Source: Aphrocallistes beatrix (Eukaryota; Porifera; Hexactinellida; Sceptrulophora; Aphrocallistidae). From it: DNA of 64,000 bases. The stretch covers positions 2,821,857 through 2,885,856 of the forward strand of contig OY725493.1 in NCBI GenBank assembly GCA_963281255.1, written 5' to 3'. Both the position numbers and the translations under genes were made by a program. The notes below the pieces were generated by a model. It worked only from the letters and a program-made list of their open reading frames with translations, made no database searches and was not told the origin of the DNA. Shown one piece after another: positions 32,870 to 43,475 of this stretch. Position 1 is the stretch's first letter; each line of letters opens with the position of its first letter.

Positions 32870-33530
32870 CTGCATTTGTCCGAATTGTTGAGTTGTCGTT
32901 TGCTCGAATTATAGAGTTGTCGTTTGTCCGAATGGATTTTTGTATGTTCTGCATTTGTCTGAATGGATTTTTGTAAATTCCGCATTTGTCCGAATGGATT
33001 TTTGTAAGTTCTGCATTTGTCCGAATGGATTTTTGTAAGTTCTGCATTTGTCCCAATGGATTTTGGTAAGTTCTGCATTTGTCCGAATTTTGAGGTATGC
33101 ATTTGTCCGACTGAAGTATGCATTTGCCTTAAAAGTGTTTTTTTCTGAAGAAAGGGGTGTGTGTAGAGGCGTTTTAGGTGAGGCATCTTGCTCCCCTTTG
33201 GGACCATTGAGGCATTTTGGTCGGGGAATATATTGTAATGCTAGGATTTTGCAGTTTTTAGGAGTGATGTTTATTTGCAAACTATTAAATTCGGACAAAT
33301 GCAGAACTTACAAAAATCCATTCGGACAAATGCAGAACATACAAAACTCCTTTCGGACAAATGCAGAACTTACAAAACTCCATTCGGACAAAAGCAGAAC
33401 ATACAAAACTCCATTCGGACAAATGCAGAACTTACAAAACTCCATTCGGATAAATGCAGAACTTACAAAACTCCATTCGGACAAATGCAGAACTTACCAA
33501 AATTAGTAAGAAATTCGGACAAATGCATGC
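32870..33530. repeat. Inverted pair of 31-bp tandem-repeat arrays (FB/Galileo-like)
   Basis: Left array (about 32920-33127): five full units of ATTTGTCCGAATGGATTTTT plus GTAAGTTCTGC, then three shortened ones. Right array (about 33289-33525): about seven units of the reverse complement, CGGACAAATGCAGAAC plus TTACAAAACTCCATT. A 160-bp non-repeated centre separates them. Outside, TGTCACGAGG (32855) and CGTCACGAGG (33535) are near-copies. Tandemly repeated inverted arms are the layout of Foldback/Galileo elements. Frames reading through it, such as 33048-33506, are products of the repeat. Confidence 0.7.
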
Positions 33531-33812
33531 GCCCCGTCACGAGGTAATAATTAAGGAATACTTACGTAAATGGAACTTTGTTAGTTTCCACTTATCTGTG
33601 TTTGCAGAAACTCACTCCCATAAAAGGATTCCCTAAGTGTCTCTCTATAGTTAGTAACTTACAACGTGGGCCAAAATATTTATGCGGGCTTCTTGCGGGC
33701 CGCGGTTACAAATTTCGGCCCGCGTGCAACTCTGGTTCACAATAAGCGACCCTGACTGTATATATATAAACAAATAAACATTAATCGAGTTTTAATGGTA
33801 AGTAAGGATATA

Positions 33813-34270
33813 CACTGCCTGAACAAAAGTATTCGTATACCCCATAATTCCCCATACAAATAGTTATAATACTGATTTATTTAGTGAGTCAAGGTATTTA
33901 ATTGGTAAGAGATACGCTTAATTTAACTTCAAATTCGAATTCTCCATATTCGAATTACTCACTTTTTAATCTTTCAACTTGTTTACACTCCCACAAGGTT
34001 AAAAATTTTCAAACTGTGCCACTTCATACCACCAATGCCTAACTCGCGACATGTGACATAGGAAAGCAAATGCTGAAAATACTTAATCATGAAGAAGAGT
34101 AATTAAGTTGAAAACTTATAAATTGGGTAATTTGAATGTGGAGAATTTGAACTTGAAGTCGAATTAAGTGTCTCTCGCAAATTGTATATTCTTGGAACGC
34201 TAAATAAATCAGTATTATAACTATTTGTATGGGGAATTATGGGGGTACGAATATTTTTGTTCAGGCAGTG
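33813..34270. mobile_element. MITE, CACTGCCTGAAC family, copy 2
   Basis: Ends CACTGCCTGAACAAAAGTAT and TTTTTGTTCAGGCAGTG, TA on both sides. It is slightly shorter than copy 1 because part of the centre is deleted. It sits next to a HelA terminal block (CATTAATCGAGTTTTAATGG at 33779). Confidence 0.8.
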
Positions 34271-34275
34271 TATAT

Positions 34276-34737
34276 ATATATAGTATGTTACGAATTGATT
34301 AAAGAAACTGTCAGGAACAGAAAACTGACTTTTGGCATGTGGGAGTATTTTGGCTATGGCTCTACTAAGTTCTGAGCTCAGACCTTTTTTATAATTAAAA
34401 ATTCCAGTTTTTCGACTATAACTCAGCCATTTTGGGTGATAGAAGGCTGAAATTTTAAAAGAATGTGTATATTAATATTCTTCACATGTGATCCAAGTCT
34501 CAGCAAAAGATGATCACTCATCACTGTGTTATGACGTCATCATTACGCATCAAACATTTAAAAATTGATAAATTTGGTGATTTTTCGAGCGATATCGATT
34601 ATAACAGTAAGACAGACGTATTTAGAGATGTTATCTACCTTATGATTGATCAATGTAAGCCTAGGTTCCGAAAGGGTGCCTCAGGCGGACACAAAGTGTC
34701 CGTCAGCCGCGCAGCGCAAGCAAGCGAAGCGCGCTTG
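34276..34737 (+). mobile_element. HelA copy
   Basis: From GTTACGAATTGATTAAAGAA through GACGTCATCATTACGCATC to AAGCGAAGCGCGCTTG. The following base is A rather than the usual T. The 5' terminal block is absent, replaced by the adjacent MITE. Confidence 0.65.
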
Positions 34738-35581
34738 AGGCCAATATAAGATAATAATTATTGTTAGGGCCATGGCCCTATAAACCCTACCAGAGCCTAT
34801 TGGCATACACGTACGTACATATGTCTTGCAATGCAAATATAGTCAATTTCATAATAGAAAGGAGGCGCCTAGATGGTTAATACGAGGGCATCAATTAGGG
34901 GACACGTTTTTACAGAGAAAGACAGAGCGTCCACAGGTGATCGCGCCCGAAACTATTCTTTAAGACTATCGAAAACCAGCTAGTATGCAGGAATTGGAAA
35001 AAATTAATTTATCAATTCACTAGAGCATGGCACGAAACGTTTTTAATTATCTCTCCCTAAATATTTGCTAATATTTTCGTATTTTTCTACCCAGTCGGAA
35101 ATGGGGACGGTCAAAACGCCACCAAATCAAAACGGTCATTATCCAAAAGGTCACAAACATAAAGTATGCAGAAGATGCGTAATAAATAATTGGTGTTTTA
35201 TAGTGTAGAAAGAGGATGAGGCACCGAATGGCATTTAATGGGATGAACGAAGCCCGAAACCAGGTTTAAGGCAGGGGCGGTCGCATGAATTTACCAAGCT
35301 CGGGGCCAAAAGAAAATCCGGGGCCCTTACAATGATTTGGCTTAGGTCGGTAAAATGAAATCCGAGCCGCAGAATCAAACTCGGGGCAAATGCTTCCGGA
35401 TTCCCCTAGCATTTTAGGCATATTACAATGTAATCATGGGAATTTTGCTCTAGCTTGCATATACTAGCGAGGATAGGCAGTAGCCGTTTTGATTTGTGGT
35501 ACACGTAACCCAATTGAGAACCACTGTATTAGATAAATAAGTTGTAGTAGAACAATACAAATATTTGATCATATATAATAA
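34738..35581. other. No gene; one hAT-like end at ~35514-35531
   Basis: Mostly unique sequence. CCCAATTGAGAACCACTG at about 35514 reads, in reverse complement, as a hAT-type terminus (CAGTGGTTCTCAATTGGG) without a partner. AGCTCGGGGCCAAAAG and AAACTCGGGGCAAATG are short internal repeats. Confidence 0.35.
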
Positions 35582-36340
35582 TCTTTACTATTAAAACACG
35601 ATTAATGTGTATTTATATATAGTATAATATATATATATATATATACACTGCCGGTCAAAAAGAATTGCTCAAAATGGGTTTACCCAAAATTCGATTGATT
35701 TTCACAATGATAGCTCGTCCCTCGTAACCTTCTCTGAACTGTTGAAGGGGAAATTTTTATCGAATATACTGATAATATTTCGGTTCAATCTGAGTAGCAG
35801 TCTTAAATCGATCCTTTTTGCTTTTCTGACTAATAAGCTGTCTTACCTTTTGGTTGTGACACGAGGCCTACCCGGAATAGTGAGGTCTCTCACCGAGCAA
35901 GCCAGTATATGTTTCCTTAGGATCTCACCTACGCTTTTTTTGGCTACACTCAACCATTTTAGCTACTACCTCATGGAATTATGACGTCATTGTCATCTCA
36001 AATTTCAGTGGTTCGACTAAACTCGACTATAACGCCATTTTAGGTGATAGAAGGCATTTAATAGAACGTGTATATTAATATTCTTCACATGTAATATAAC
36101 TATCATCAAAAAGCTGACTCATCACTCTGTTCTGATGTCATCATTACGCGTCAAAAAAATGACAAATTGACAAATTTTGTAATTTTTCGAGTAATACCGA
36201 TTATATCAGTAAAATAGACATATTTATAGTTATTATCTCCCTTATAATTAATCAATGTGAGCTCAGGTACCCAAAGGGGCACCTCTGGCGGACACAAAGC
36301 GTCCGCCAGCCGCGTAGCTCAAGCAAGCGAAGCGGGCTTG
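35582..36340 (+). mobile_element. HelA copy with a truncated mariner-type MITE in its TA tract
   Basis: Begins TCTTTACTATTAAAACACGA and ends AAGCAAGCGAAGCGGGCTTG, followed by T. After the AT tract, CACTGCCGGTCAAAAAGAAT (about 35646) is a mariner-like end. The segment to about 35965 belongs to that insertion but its other end is missing. The HelA body resumes at CATGGAATTATGACGTCATT. Confidence 0.65.
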
Positions 36341-37521
36341 TCTATGTTAAAATACAATAGAACTCCTAAGATCGGAGAAGTGTTGTCTGAAGAGTGCAAT
36401 TTTACCAAATGTCAGAAAACAAAATTTTAATCGCGCCCGGTTTGGGGTGTCCCTCGATGGGTCGAAAACAAAATTGAGTATGGAATGTTGTTAATTTACA
36501 TAGACATTCTCTGGTTGCTAGGGGGAAAAGATCCCAAATATGGTTACATAACATCATATGCTTGAATTTTAATGCTTAAATCTGGTAATTTGAGAAGTGC
36601 GTGCAACCAAGTAAGAGTTTCTCGCTGTTCTAGGATAACTTAGCAACAGTTCTATATAGTGGATCTATCAAAAGATATTTGAGGGGAGGAGTGCAAGCTT
36701 TGGATGGGTGTAGTAGTGATTAAGCATCCAAGGGACTAAGCGGTCGTTTAGGTTTAAAATCCCAAGGTGTTCGAGAGACTAAAAATGAAAAATGATAATT
36801 TACCCTCTATTAGTGCATCTACATGGCGAAAGGCAATCCAATACTATAGATGTTACTAATTTATTAAAAATCTTTGCTACACACTAACAGACATTTCAAC
36901 GTTGCCAAAGCTTAGTCTGACAATCTACAATAATGATGTGCTTTTAATAAATATTGCGGATCACCCAAGGTAGTGCAAATCACCTTAGGTGGTGCGCGCG
37001 AGCAGTGTGCACACAAAAATTTAGACAGGCATTGCGATGATATAATCATTAGAATTGAAGGGCAATGTAGTAAGATCGTAAAATTTTGTCTTGTGTGACA
37101 GGCAAGAATGGAGAGTTTGAGAGATTTGATAACAATCTCACATTCAATTATATATGGATCACCTCAATGTGACAGCGTACCACCACGGTTAAATTCAATA
37201 ATAGTCAACATCAAAAAGAGGGAATAGGGGCGGCAAATAGTGCTACGTTTGTTAAAATGAAACCAATGAGAATATATTTTGATTCTCAATCATATTTGAA
37301 TTGGCTAGTTTGACAAGAAAATGAGAGCGGTTTGGGGGGTGTGGGGGGAGGGGGACGGTAGAGATTCAGTTTGGCTAGGGTGGGACCAGGCCTGCATCGA
37401 CCCCAGGTTAGGAAACAATACATTAGTGTTTCAATGTTTTTTGCCTAATATTTTGACATTAATTGGCCATCATTACACATCAAATGTGTAATGTTAATAT
37501 GCTCAGACATTATAATATGCA
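36341..37521. other. Intron sequence, little recognised
   Basis: At 36437-36525, GGTTTGGGGTGTCCCTCGATGG, then GGAATGTTG and GGTTGCTAGGGG, is a diverged copy of the terminal boxes. At 37325-37360 there is a run of G-rich sequence (GGTTTGGGGGGTGTGGGGGG). AGGTAGTGCAAATCACCTT (36970) is a short hairpin. No gene is seen. Confidence 0.4.
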
Positions 37522-38257
37522 CAAGCGGCTTCGCTTGCTTGCGCTGCGCGACTTGCGGACACTGTGTATCCGCAGAGTCACCCTGCGGGCGCCTGGAGTT
37601 ACTCAATCTAACCTATTTTGGGATTTTTTCCTTTATATAAGTATTGTAAACAAAAGTTAACGAATAATTTCTCATATGGATCCGAAAATATAATATTCTA
37701 TAAATCTACACCACTAAAAACCCCATGCCAATCGTTGGAAGCCAGTCTCTAGCCTATTTTTAGAATTTGTTTACTTTATGTATCTATTGTAAACAAAAGT
37801 AAACAAATTAATTATCAAATTTACTCGAAATATGATCTTCGAAATCTACACCCCTGAAAACCCCATGTCACCTGTTGGGAGCTAGTCTCTAGCATATTTT
37901 TCAAAATTCTTCCAATGGTGTGAAAATATGTATATAAAGGTGTGAAAATATGCACATAATCTTTTTTTATTGATATACACTATAATACATTTAAGATATC
38001 AAACATGAGTTGTGGCTTTGAATTATTAATAACGATGACGATCTATTGTAGTGTCGTACAATGATTTCTATTGTGATAATGTAGTCATTTATTTTGTATA
38101 GAAAAGGTGTGAAAATTTCGCTTAGATCTTAGAACTTAATCGTAGTCATATCATTTGACACCTACATGCAAATTTTCATATCTATACGACTTGCCAATTC
38201 TTCAATCAATTCGGACAAACAAACAAACAAAAAATCCTAGCGTTTTAATATATAAGA
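37522..38257 (-). mobile_element. HelB-6, complete
   Basis: Begins CAAGCGGCTTCGCTTGCTTG and ends GTTTTAATATATAAGA. On the minus strand it is preceded by A and followed by T, the same insertion context as HelB-1 and HelB-4. It has two internal 150-bp units. It lies just outside the donor of exon C. Confidence 0.7.
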
Positions 38258-38326
38258 TATCTAGTCTACGTAGTAGGTTAAAAGGTTTTTATAGTTCCTT
38301 ATAATTTCATATTTGTACTTATATAC

Positions 38327-40184
38327 CTGGATTTGCAGTGTCAGTTAAACAAAATGCTTCCATAATTAAAAAAGTAATATTGACGCTAGTTGTTGGTCCT
38401 AATGATAGCTTAAGTTGATTCAGATCATCTTCAGTAAGAATAAGAGAAATAATTCTATCAATTGCTGTCAGCACTGTGGTAGATGAGGAAAGCCTAATAG
38501 GAGAAAAACTAACATTTTGAATATTTATTTGTGAAGAAATTATTATTCTTGTTGCCACTAAAGAGAAACCATTAATCACTTCATCAAAGGTTAGACTAAG
38601 GTAGGACGTGTCTAAATCCAAAGAAAATACCATTAAAACTGGGCCTATTGAATCAGGGATCAATAAAATTTGACTAGCATTTTGAGGGAAAATAGGATTT
38701 ACAAGATTAAAATTCATATCTCTAACGAATGAATCAAATGAAATAAAGCTGTTGTTGCTATTGGTTGCTAAATTCAAATTACGTTGTAAGGTGTATAAAT
38801 CATTCAATCCAATGTCGATTGAAATTAGGATACCATCCATGTTGTTAATAATATAATTATAAATGCTATTATTTGAAGATAAATAAATAAAATTTGATCC
38901 ATTAGATAAATTTTCTGGTGCAGATTGGATGGTAATGAGAGAGATATTTAACGAAGCTTCATCTACAGGTTCATCGAAAGTAAGAACAATTTCAGAACTG
39001 TCCATATCCAGCCTAGCAAAAACAAGAGAAGGACTAGTCATATCAGGATAAAAAGCCTTAATATTTTTTGCATCAGAATTCAAAACAGAATAAATCTGAT
39101 TTGCATTTATGTCCTGCAATAAGGTAAATGGAAAAGAAAGAAAACAGTTAGAAAAGTGAGTGCAAAGATTGCGATTATATTTAATATTATTACTATCTAA
39201 AAATCCCAGTTCAATAGAAATTGTATCGTCATTAACAATTTGTTTAGTTGAACTATCTACAAGCGAATGTAAATCCTGAGTTGAATTCCGTATGCTTTGT
39301 AGAGTAATTTGAGAAATGTTCAGACTAGTAACCTTAATGATCTCATTAAAAAACAAGGTTAGAATATCACTGTCTAAATCAAGATAAAAATCGATCAAAA
39401 TAGGTCTCACTTCATCTGGTATATAATTAGAGACGGATATGGCTGAATTTAAATTGATAGATAATAAAGAATTATTTGAATAGTCAAAAGCTGCATTATT
39501 TGAAATGCTGAGAAAAGTAGATTGATTATCATTTGCTAAAAATGGAAGATTTTTTATTCTATTTGTATCATTAAGTAATAACGAAACATATACTAGTGGT
39601 GGATTGCCTGAAGAAATAGCTGGTCCCGATAGTGATCCCCCAGTAAAAGTAAAATTCTGATATTGTGTAGGATTATCAAAATTTGACGTGATTGTGAAAG
39701 TAGATAAGTCTATGGAGGAAACATTGATCAATTCAGAAAATAATAGAGTTAAAGTATTGTTCGAGAGATCAAAATCAAATGATTGTAGTAATGGAGGTGT
39801 AGTATCTTGAATAAACTCATCAACCATAATAGAATTAGAATAGAAATTGAGAAAATTATCGTTCATATCTGAAAAAAGCAAAGAATGAATATACAAATAT
39901 GTATCTTCCTTTCCAGTTGCAAGATCTTGGTGAAATTTCAAAAAATTGAGATCAGCAGGAGAGAGAGAAATTATTACAATATGCGAATTGTTAGATAATA
40001 TCGAACTGTCTTGGAGAAAAATATGAGAATTATTCTGAGCATTTTCAATTGATATAGTATTTAATTCAATGGATGAAACATTAACAGTTTCTGTAAAAAT
40101 TAGGGTTAGAAGACCAGGAGAATCTAGATCAAGGTTAAATGTTACTAATTCGGGAGAAACAAGATCTTCAACAAAAAATGAAGC
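38327..40184 (-). CDS. Giant repeat-domain protein, exon C
   Basis: An open exon of 1858 bases (619 codons plus one base). The acceptor is TTTTTTATTCTAG, upstream of GCTTCATTT (at 40184). The donor is CAG then GTATAT (exon end 38327), leaving phase 1. It encodes repeats 5 to 8 and most of repeat 9. Typical pieces are QDTTPPLLQSFDFDLSNNTL, YLDLDSDILTLFFNEIIKV, LFSDMNDNFLNFY, FVRDMNFNLVNPI and EDDLNQLKLSL. Repeat 7 carries an unusual Cys pair (NLCTHFSNCFLS). Sequons remain dense. It is flanked by the two largest introns of the gene, 8.3 kb upstream and 10.7 kb downstream. Confidence 0.85.
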
Positions 40185-40426
40185 CTAGAATAAAAAAGAA
40201 TTGTTAAATACACAGTTAAGGAGGTATTTTAGATGGTTCCCGGCGCATATGCGTTAGATTCATGGCGGATGACCGCATGGTCTTTTAGGATCACAACGCA
40301 TGAGTAGACAAAAAAATCTAAATATTGCTTTTTTAAAGTACTACTTTGTTCTATTTTTTACCAACCAAGCCTTAAACGTTAAGAGTCTTAGATACCTTTA
40401 ATATCTCTTTGATAAATAATCAATAT

Positions 40427-40550
40427 AAGCGCGCTTCGCAGCTGGCGGACACTTTGTGTCTGCCGGAGGCGCCATTCGGGCGCCTGGGGTCACATTGATT
40501 AATTATAAGGGAGATAACACCTCTAAATACATCTGTCCTACACTTATAAT
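40427..40550 (-). mobile_element. HelA fragment
   Basis: GCGCGCTTCGCAGCTGGCGG, then the ACACTTTGTGT hairpin and GGGCGCCTGGGGTCACATTG, up to TCTGTCCTACACTTATAATC. It is then joined to an R16 repeat copy. The GC-rich terminus is internally shortened. Confidence 0.6.
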
Positions 40551-40556
40551 CTTTGG

Positions 40557-41030
40557 AAACATATCAGAAGTCCAAGAAAGTTCAAGTTTCAGAAGACAAT
40601 CTTTTGGCCCCCTATGTCCGAAAATCCGATTCTTAATACAATTCTCTTTGGAATTACTTAGAATTGGTGACATCAAATAATTATTGATATTCTATGCTAT
40701 TTTAAGTAACACTCGCTATATACTTGTACATAGAAGAAAATATTTTTCAAATCGGACAATCCGTTCAAAGGTTATAACCAAATGATCACGCAGTACGAAC
40801 AAAATTTCCCGATTTAGCGGTCCGTTGAAATACCATAACTTAGCTTTAGCGATCAAAAACTGCAGAAACAGCAGTTTCCCGTACCTTGATTATAGTATAA
40901 TAATCACTAAAACCTATGGATTCTGATATAGCCGTTGCCAAAAGCAGAAAATCCCCGAAATTAAGAGAATTTATTGGAAATTTCTCAAAAAAATAATTAT
41001 CAGATTCGAGTCAAAATAAACGTCTAAAGT
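40557..41030 (+). repeat. R16 dispersed repeat, copy 2 (empty site for Harbinger)
   Basis: Contains AAGTCCAAGAAAGTTCAAGT, ACTGCAGAAACAGCAG and CTCAAAAAAATAATTATCAG followed by ATTCGAGTCAAAATAAACG. In reverse complement this last part (ACTCGAATCTGATAATTATT) is the uninterrupted version of the sequence flanking the Harbinger at 42041 and 47694. Confidence 0.6.
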
Positions 41031-42000
41031 TCGAAAATGTACTGTTGCGTTATATTATTGATAGTCATTGAACTTAAGATTAAAATCCACATTTTTTGTC
41101 GAATATATAATGTCATTTTCATCAAATATTGATAGGAATAGTTCGCTATACTTTCTAAACTGCAACCTAGGTTGCTCGTTACTATATAATAACCTGAGGT
41201 CCAGTACCTTGGCTTTCATTTTGGTCATTTTTCCTATATATAGCCAGGCCTCGCTCGTCACGTATATACCTTTTCCTCGAATATTTTCGGTTATAATGAA
41301 CGTTCTATAATAGCAATAACATTACAGCTATTTTCAATACTTGTAATATTAATAATCATATAATGTAGTAGGTGGGTCTTAAATCTAGGAATTTAATCCC
41401 TGTTGTTTTCACTAACTATTAGTTTCGCTGTTCGCGGTAATTCTCGTAATGGAAAACATCGACAGTTGGGATGATCGTAAAGGACACGCTTCCTCCCCTC
41501 AGCGATAAGAATTTGGACTGCATAATTTCGTTTCACTGAATTACAGTTGGTATCGTCTCTCAAATCTTTAGAGGTCATCATTCACGATGCTTTTTTAATA
41601 TTAATACAACAAAGTTGTACTGTGGTATGTAGGTTGCAATATTACAAATAACTTTTTACATCATGTGTGTTGAAATATTGCATGTGGCTTTGTTTTCAAC
41701 ATGTATGGTGACTCAGAATGAAGTTATCTGATGAAAATTTCAATTTTTGCATCTTATTATAATATTAATGGAAGATGTGGGGGGGGGGACAAGGGAAATT
41801 CCACCCAACATTCTCAACCATAAATGCATATTTTCATTCAAATGATCGTATCAATAGTTTGGAACAGTATGTGTACTCCTACCGTAAAAAGTATCTAAAG
41901 TGCCATTAAGGTGCTTATTAGAGGCAAATATTTTTCTGGGAAGCAAGCTCCCAGACCCTCCAATTGATCGCTCGCTAGGCTAAATTCAACCCTTTTTACT
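41031..42000. other. Intron sequence, no gene recognised
   Basis: AT-rich, with a run of nine or ten G at about 41780 (GATGTGGGGGGGGGGACAAG). Short frames at 41055-41310 and 41393-41581 lack any recognisable motif or neighbour and are most likely chance. Confidence 0.35.
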
Positions 42001-42054
42001 TGAACCCCTAGATTATGATCTGGTTTATTTTGACTCGATTCTGCGGCCGTATTC

Positions 42055-42165
42055 ACTAAGAACTTAAGATCGATCTTAGTGCTTAAGTCGTATTCACTAA
42101 GATTAAAGTTCGATCTTAAGACCGAACTTAAGACCGAACTTTAAGCAACCGGTGTCTTAAGTATT
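42055..42165. promoter_or_regulatory. Harbinger left subterminal repeats
   Basis: AAGATCGATCTTAGTGCTTA, GTTCGATCTTAAGACCGAAC and a direct copy CTTAAGACCGAACTTTAAG lie side by side. The right end (47540-47690) has five or more similar units. Palindromic subterminal arrays are likely binding sites for the Myb partner or the transposase (inference from Harbinger biology). Confidence 0.5.
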
Positions 42166-42541
42166 GTAATTGATTCGATTTTCACTAATTACTCCACAAC
42201 TTACTTCTATCGAACATTAATCTACCTTGATTGATATTAGACTTCAAATAAAATTTAAATATTTTTTAAACATTTCTCTTATTGTGTGTAACATCGCACA
42301 TGTATCACATGCTATAATTCGTGGCAAATTCTTGGGTTTGTATGAATAAACAAACATACATTCTTTGATTATATAATCTTACACTAATTCTAACATGCAT
42401 AATTATAGAGACGGCTTTATATATTGATTCACATGACTGATAATAATCACTTTGATCCTATTTTCAAATTTACAATGATTTTTCCAGCAATCTCTGACGT
42501 TTTAATCGATAATAATCCCTCTGTTCTTCTATCAACTGCAG

Positions 42542-43174
42542 CTATGCTGAGAATACAGCCATCTGTTGGAACAAAACTTCCTGCTGTAATGGAAGTAAGT
42601 CTGCAGCCTTCAAGAGTTCGACCGAATCATCTCGCTCATCAACAGTTCGCCTTCTCTTCCGACTTTTCTTTGATGCCTTATACGTTGTCGGTATTTCAAT
42701 TTCTCGAGACTCTAAAATTGGAGTTCCTTCAGATTCATCTGGACCTGCAGCTGATACTGTTGACGCTACTGAAATTCCACTGAAAGCAGGGGTGTTTTGG
42801 AACATCTCTGTTACCCGATTTGCAGAGTCAGCAAAAATACTTCTATCTGCTGATAGGATTTGCATATCCTCGTCTTCTACCTGTCCAGCAGTGTTTGTAC
42901 CCCCTCCAGTCTTTCTGGCTTCCCTAAAGCTTGCAACTTTGGACTTAGCGTTTAGCTTTAGGTTGGTCCATTTTTTTCTGATCTCCTCTACAGCTCTGCC
43001 ATTGCCATGTATTGAGTTGAGTTTGGCTGCGATGTCTCTCCAGATTTGTTTCCTCCTTTTGTTTTTGTCAGCATAATTTCCTGACCATCTCAAAATATCA
43101 CCTGTTGACTCAATTTCATTAATGAGACTGTACTCTTCTTCTCTGGTCCAATTTGCTTTGCGGGATTTTTCCAT
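42542..43174 (-). CDS. Harbinger Myb/SANT-like DNA-binding protein, 210 aa
   Basis: An intact frame from ATG (MEKSRKANWTREEEYSLINE) to a TAG stop. Residues about 8-90 form a trihelical Myb/SANT-like (Myb_DNA-bind_5 type) domain: NWTREEE in helix 1, QIWRDIAAKLNSIHG in helix 2 and AVEEIRKKWTNLKLNAKSKV in helix 3, with Trp at the expected spacing. The middle is low-complexity and acidic. Residues about 168-185 hold a basic cluster (KASKKSRKRRRTVDERD), a likely nuclear signal, and the C-terminus is helical with LLPLQQEVLFQQMAV. Harbinger elements encode such a protein to bring transposase to the nucleus and the ends. It is separated from the transposase only by the hAT insertion. Confidence 0.85.
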   Translation of the reverse strand: MEKSRKANWTREEEYSLINEIESTGDILRWSGNYADKNKRRKQIWRDIAAKLNSIHGNGRAVEEIRKKWTNLKLNAKSKVASFREARKTGGGTNTAGQVEDEDMQILSADRSIFADSANRVTEMFQNTPAFSGISVASTVSAAGPDESEGTPILESREIEIPTTYKASKKSRKRRRTVDERDDSVELLKAADLLPLQQEVLFQQMAVFSA

Positions 43175-43475
43175 TTGTTTAGGTATTGTTAATGCAAGTA
43201 CTCAGCAGCAATTTATATACACAGGAGGACGCCGACTTACCATAACCAGTAGAAACACCATTTATTTTCGTAACACCAAATGACGCAGAAATTTTAACGT
43301 CGATAGAGTTAAATTTATTTTACTTTTCATATCCAGTGTTTATATTTTGTCTAAGAGAGGTTTTCATGTTACAATATACAAAGACACTTGTTGTTTATAT
43401 GTTTGTTTAATATAATACATGAGATACAACTTATGCTCTTTGATAGCTACTAAATTTAGATTAATTCAACAAAAG

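Noticed and set aside
32662..33506. Frames of 104-172 codons with repeated TNAELTKI/RTNAEFTK-type peptides
   Set aside because: They are translations of the tandem 31-bp units (31 is not a multiple of three, so all frames stay open). No start context or homology.
32870..33530. Regular ~31-bp repeats suggested a CRISPR-like array
   Set aside because: Units are directly adjacent with no unique spacers, occur as inverted arrays, and the surroundings are eukaryotic repeats without cas genes.
41760..41800. Poly-G run as a possible functional G-quadruplex
   Set aside because: A single run of about ten G without the further runs needed, and prone to sequencing error.
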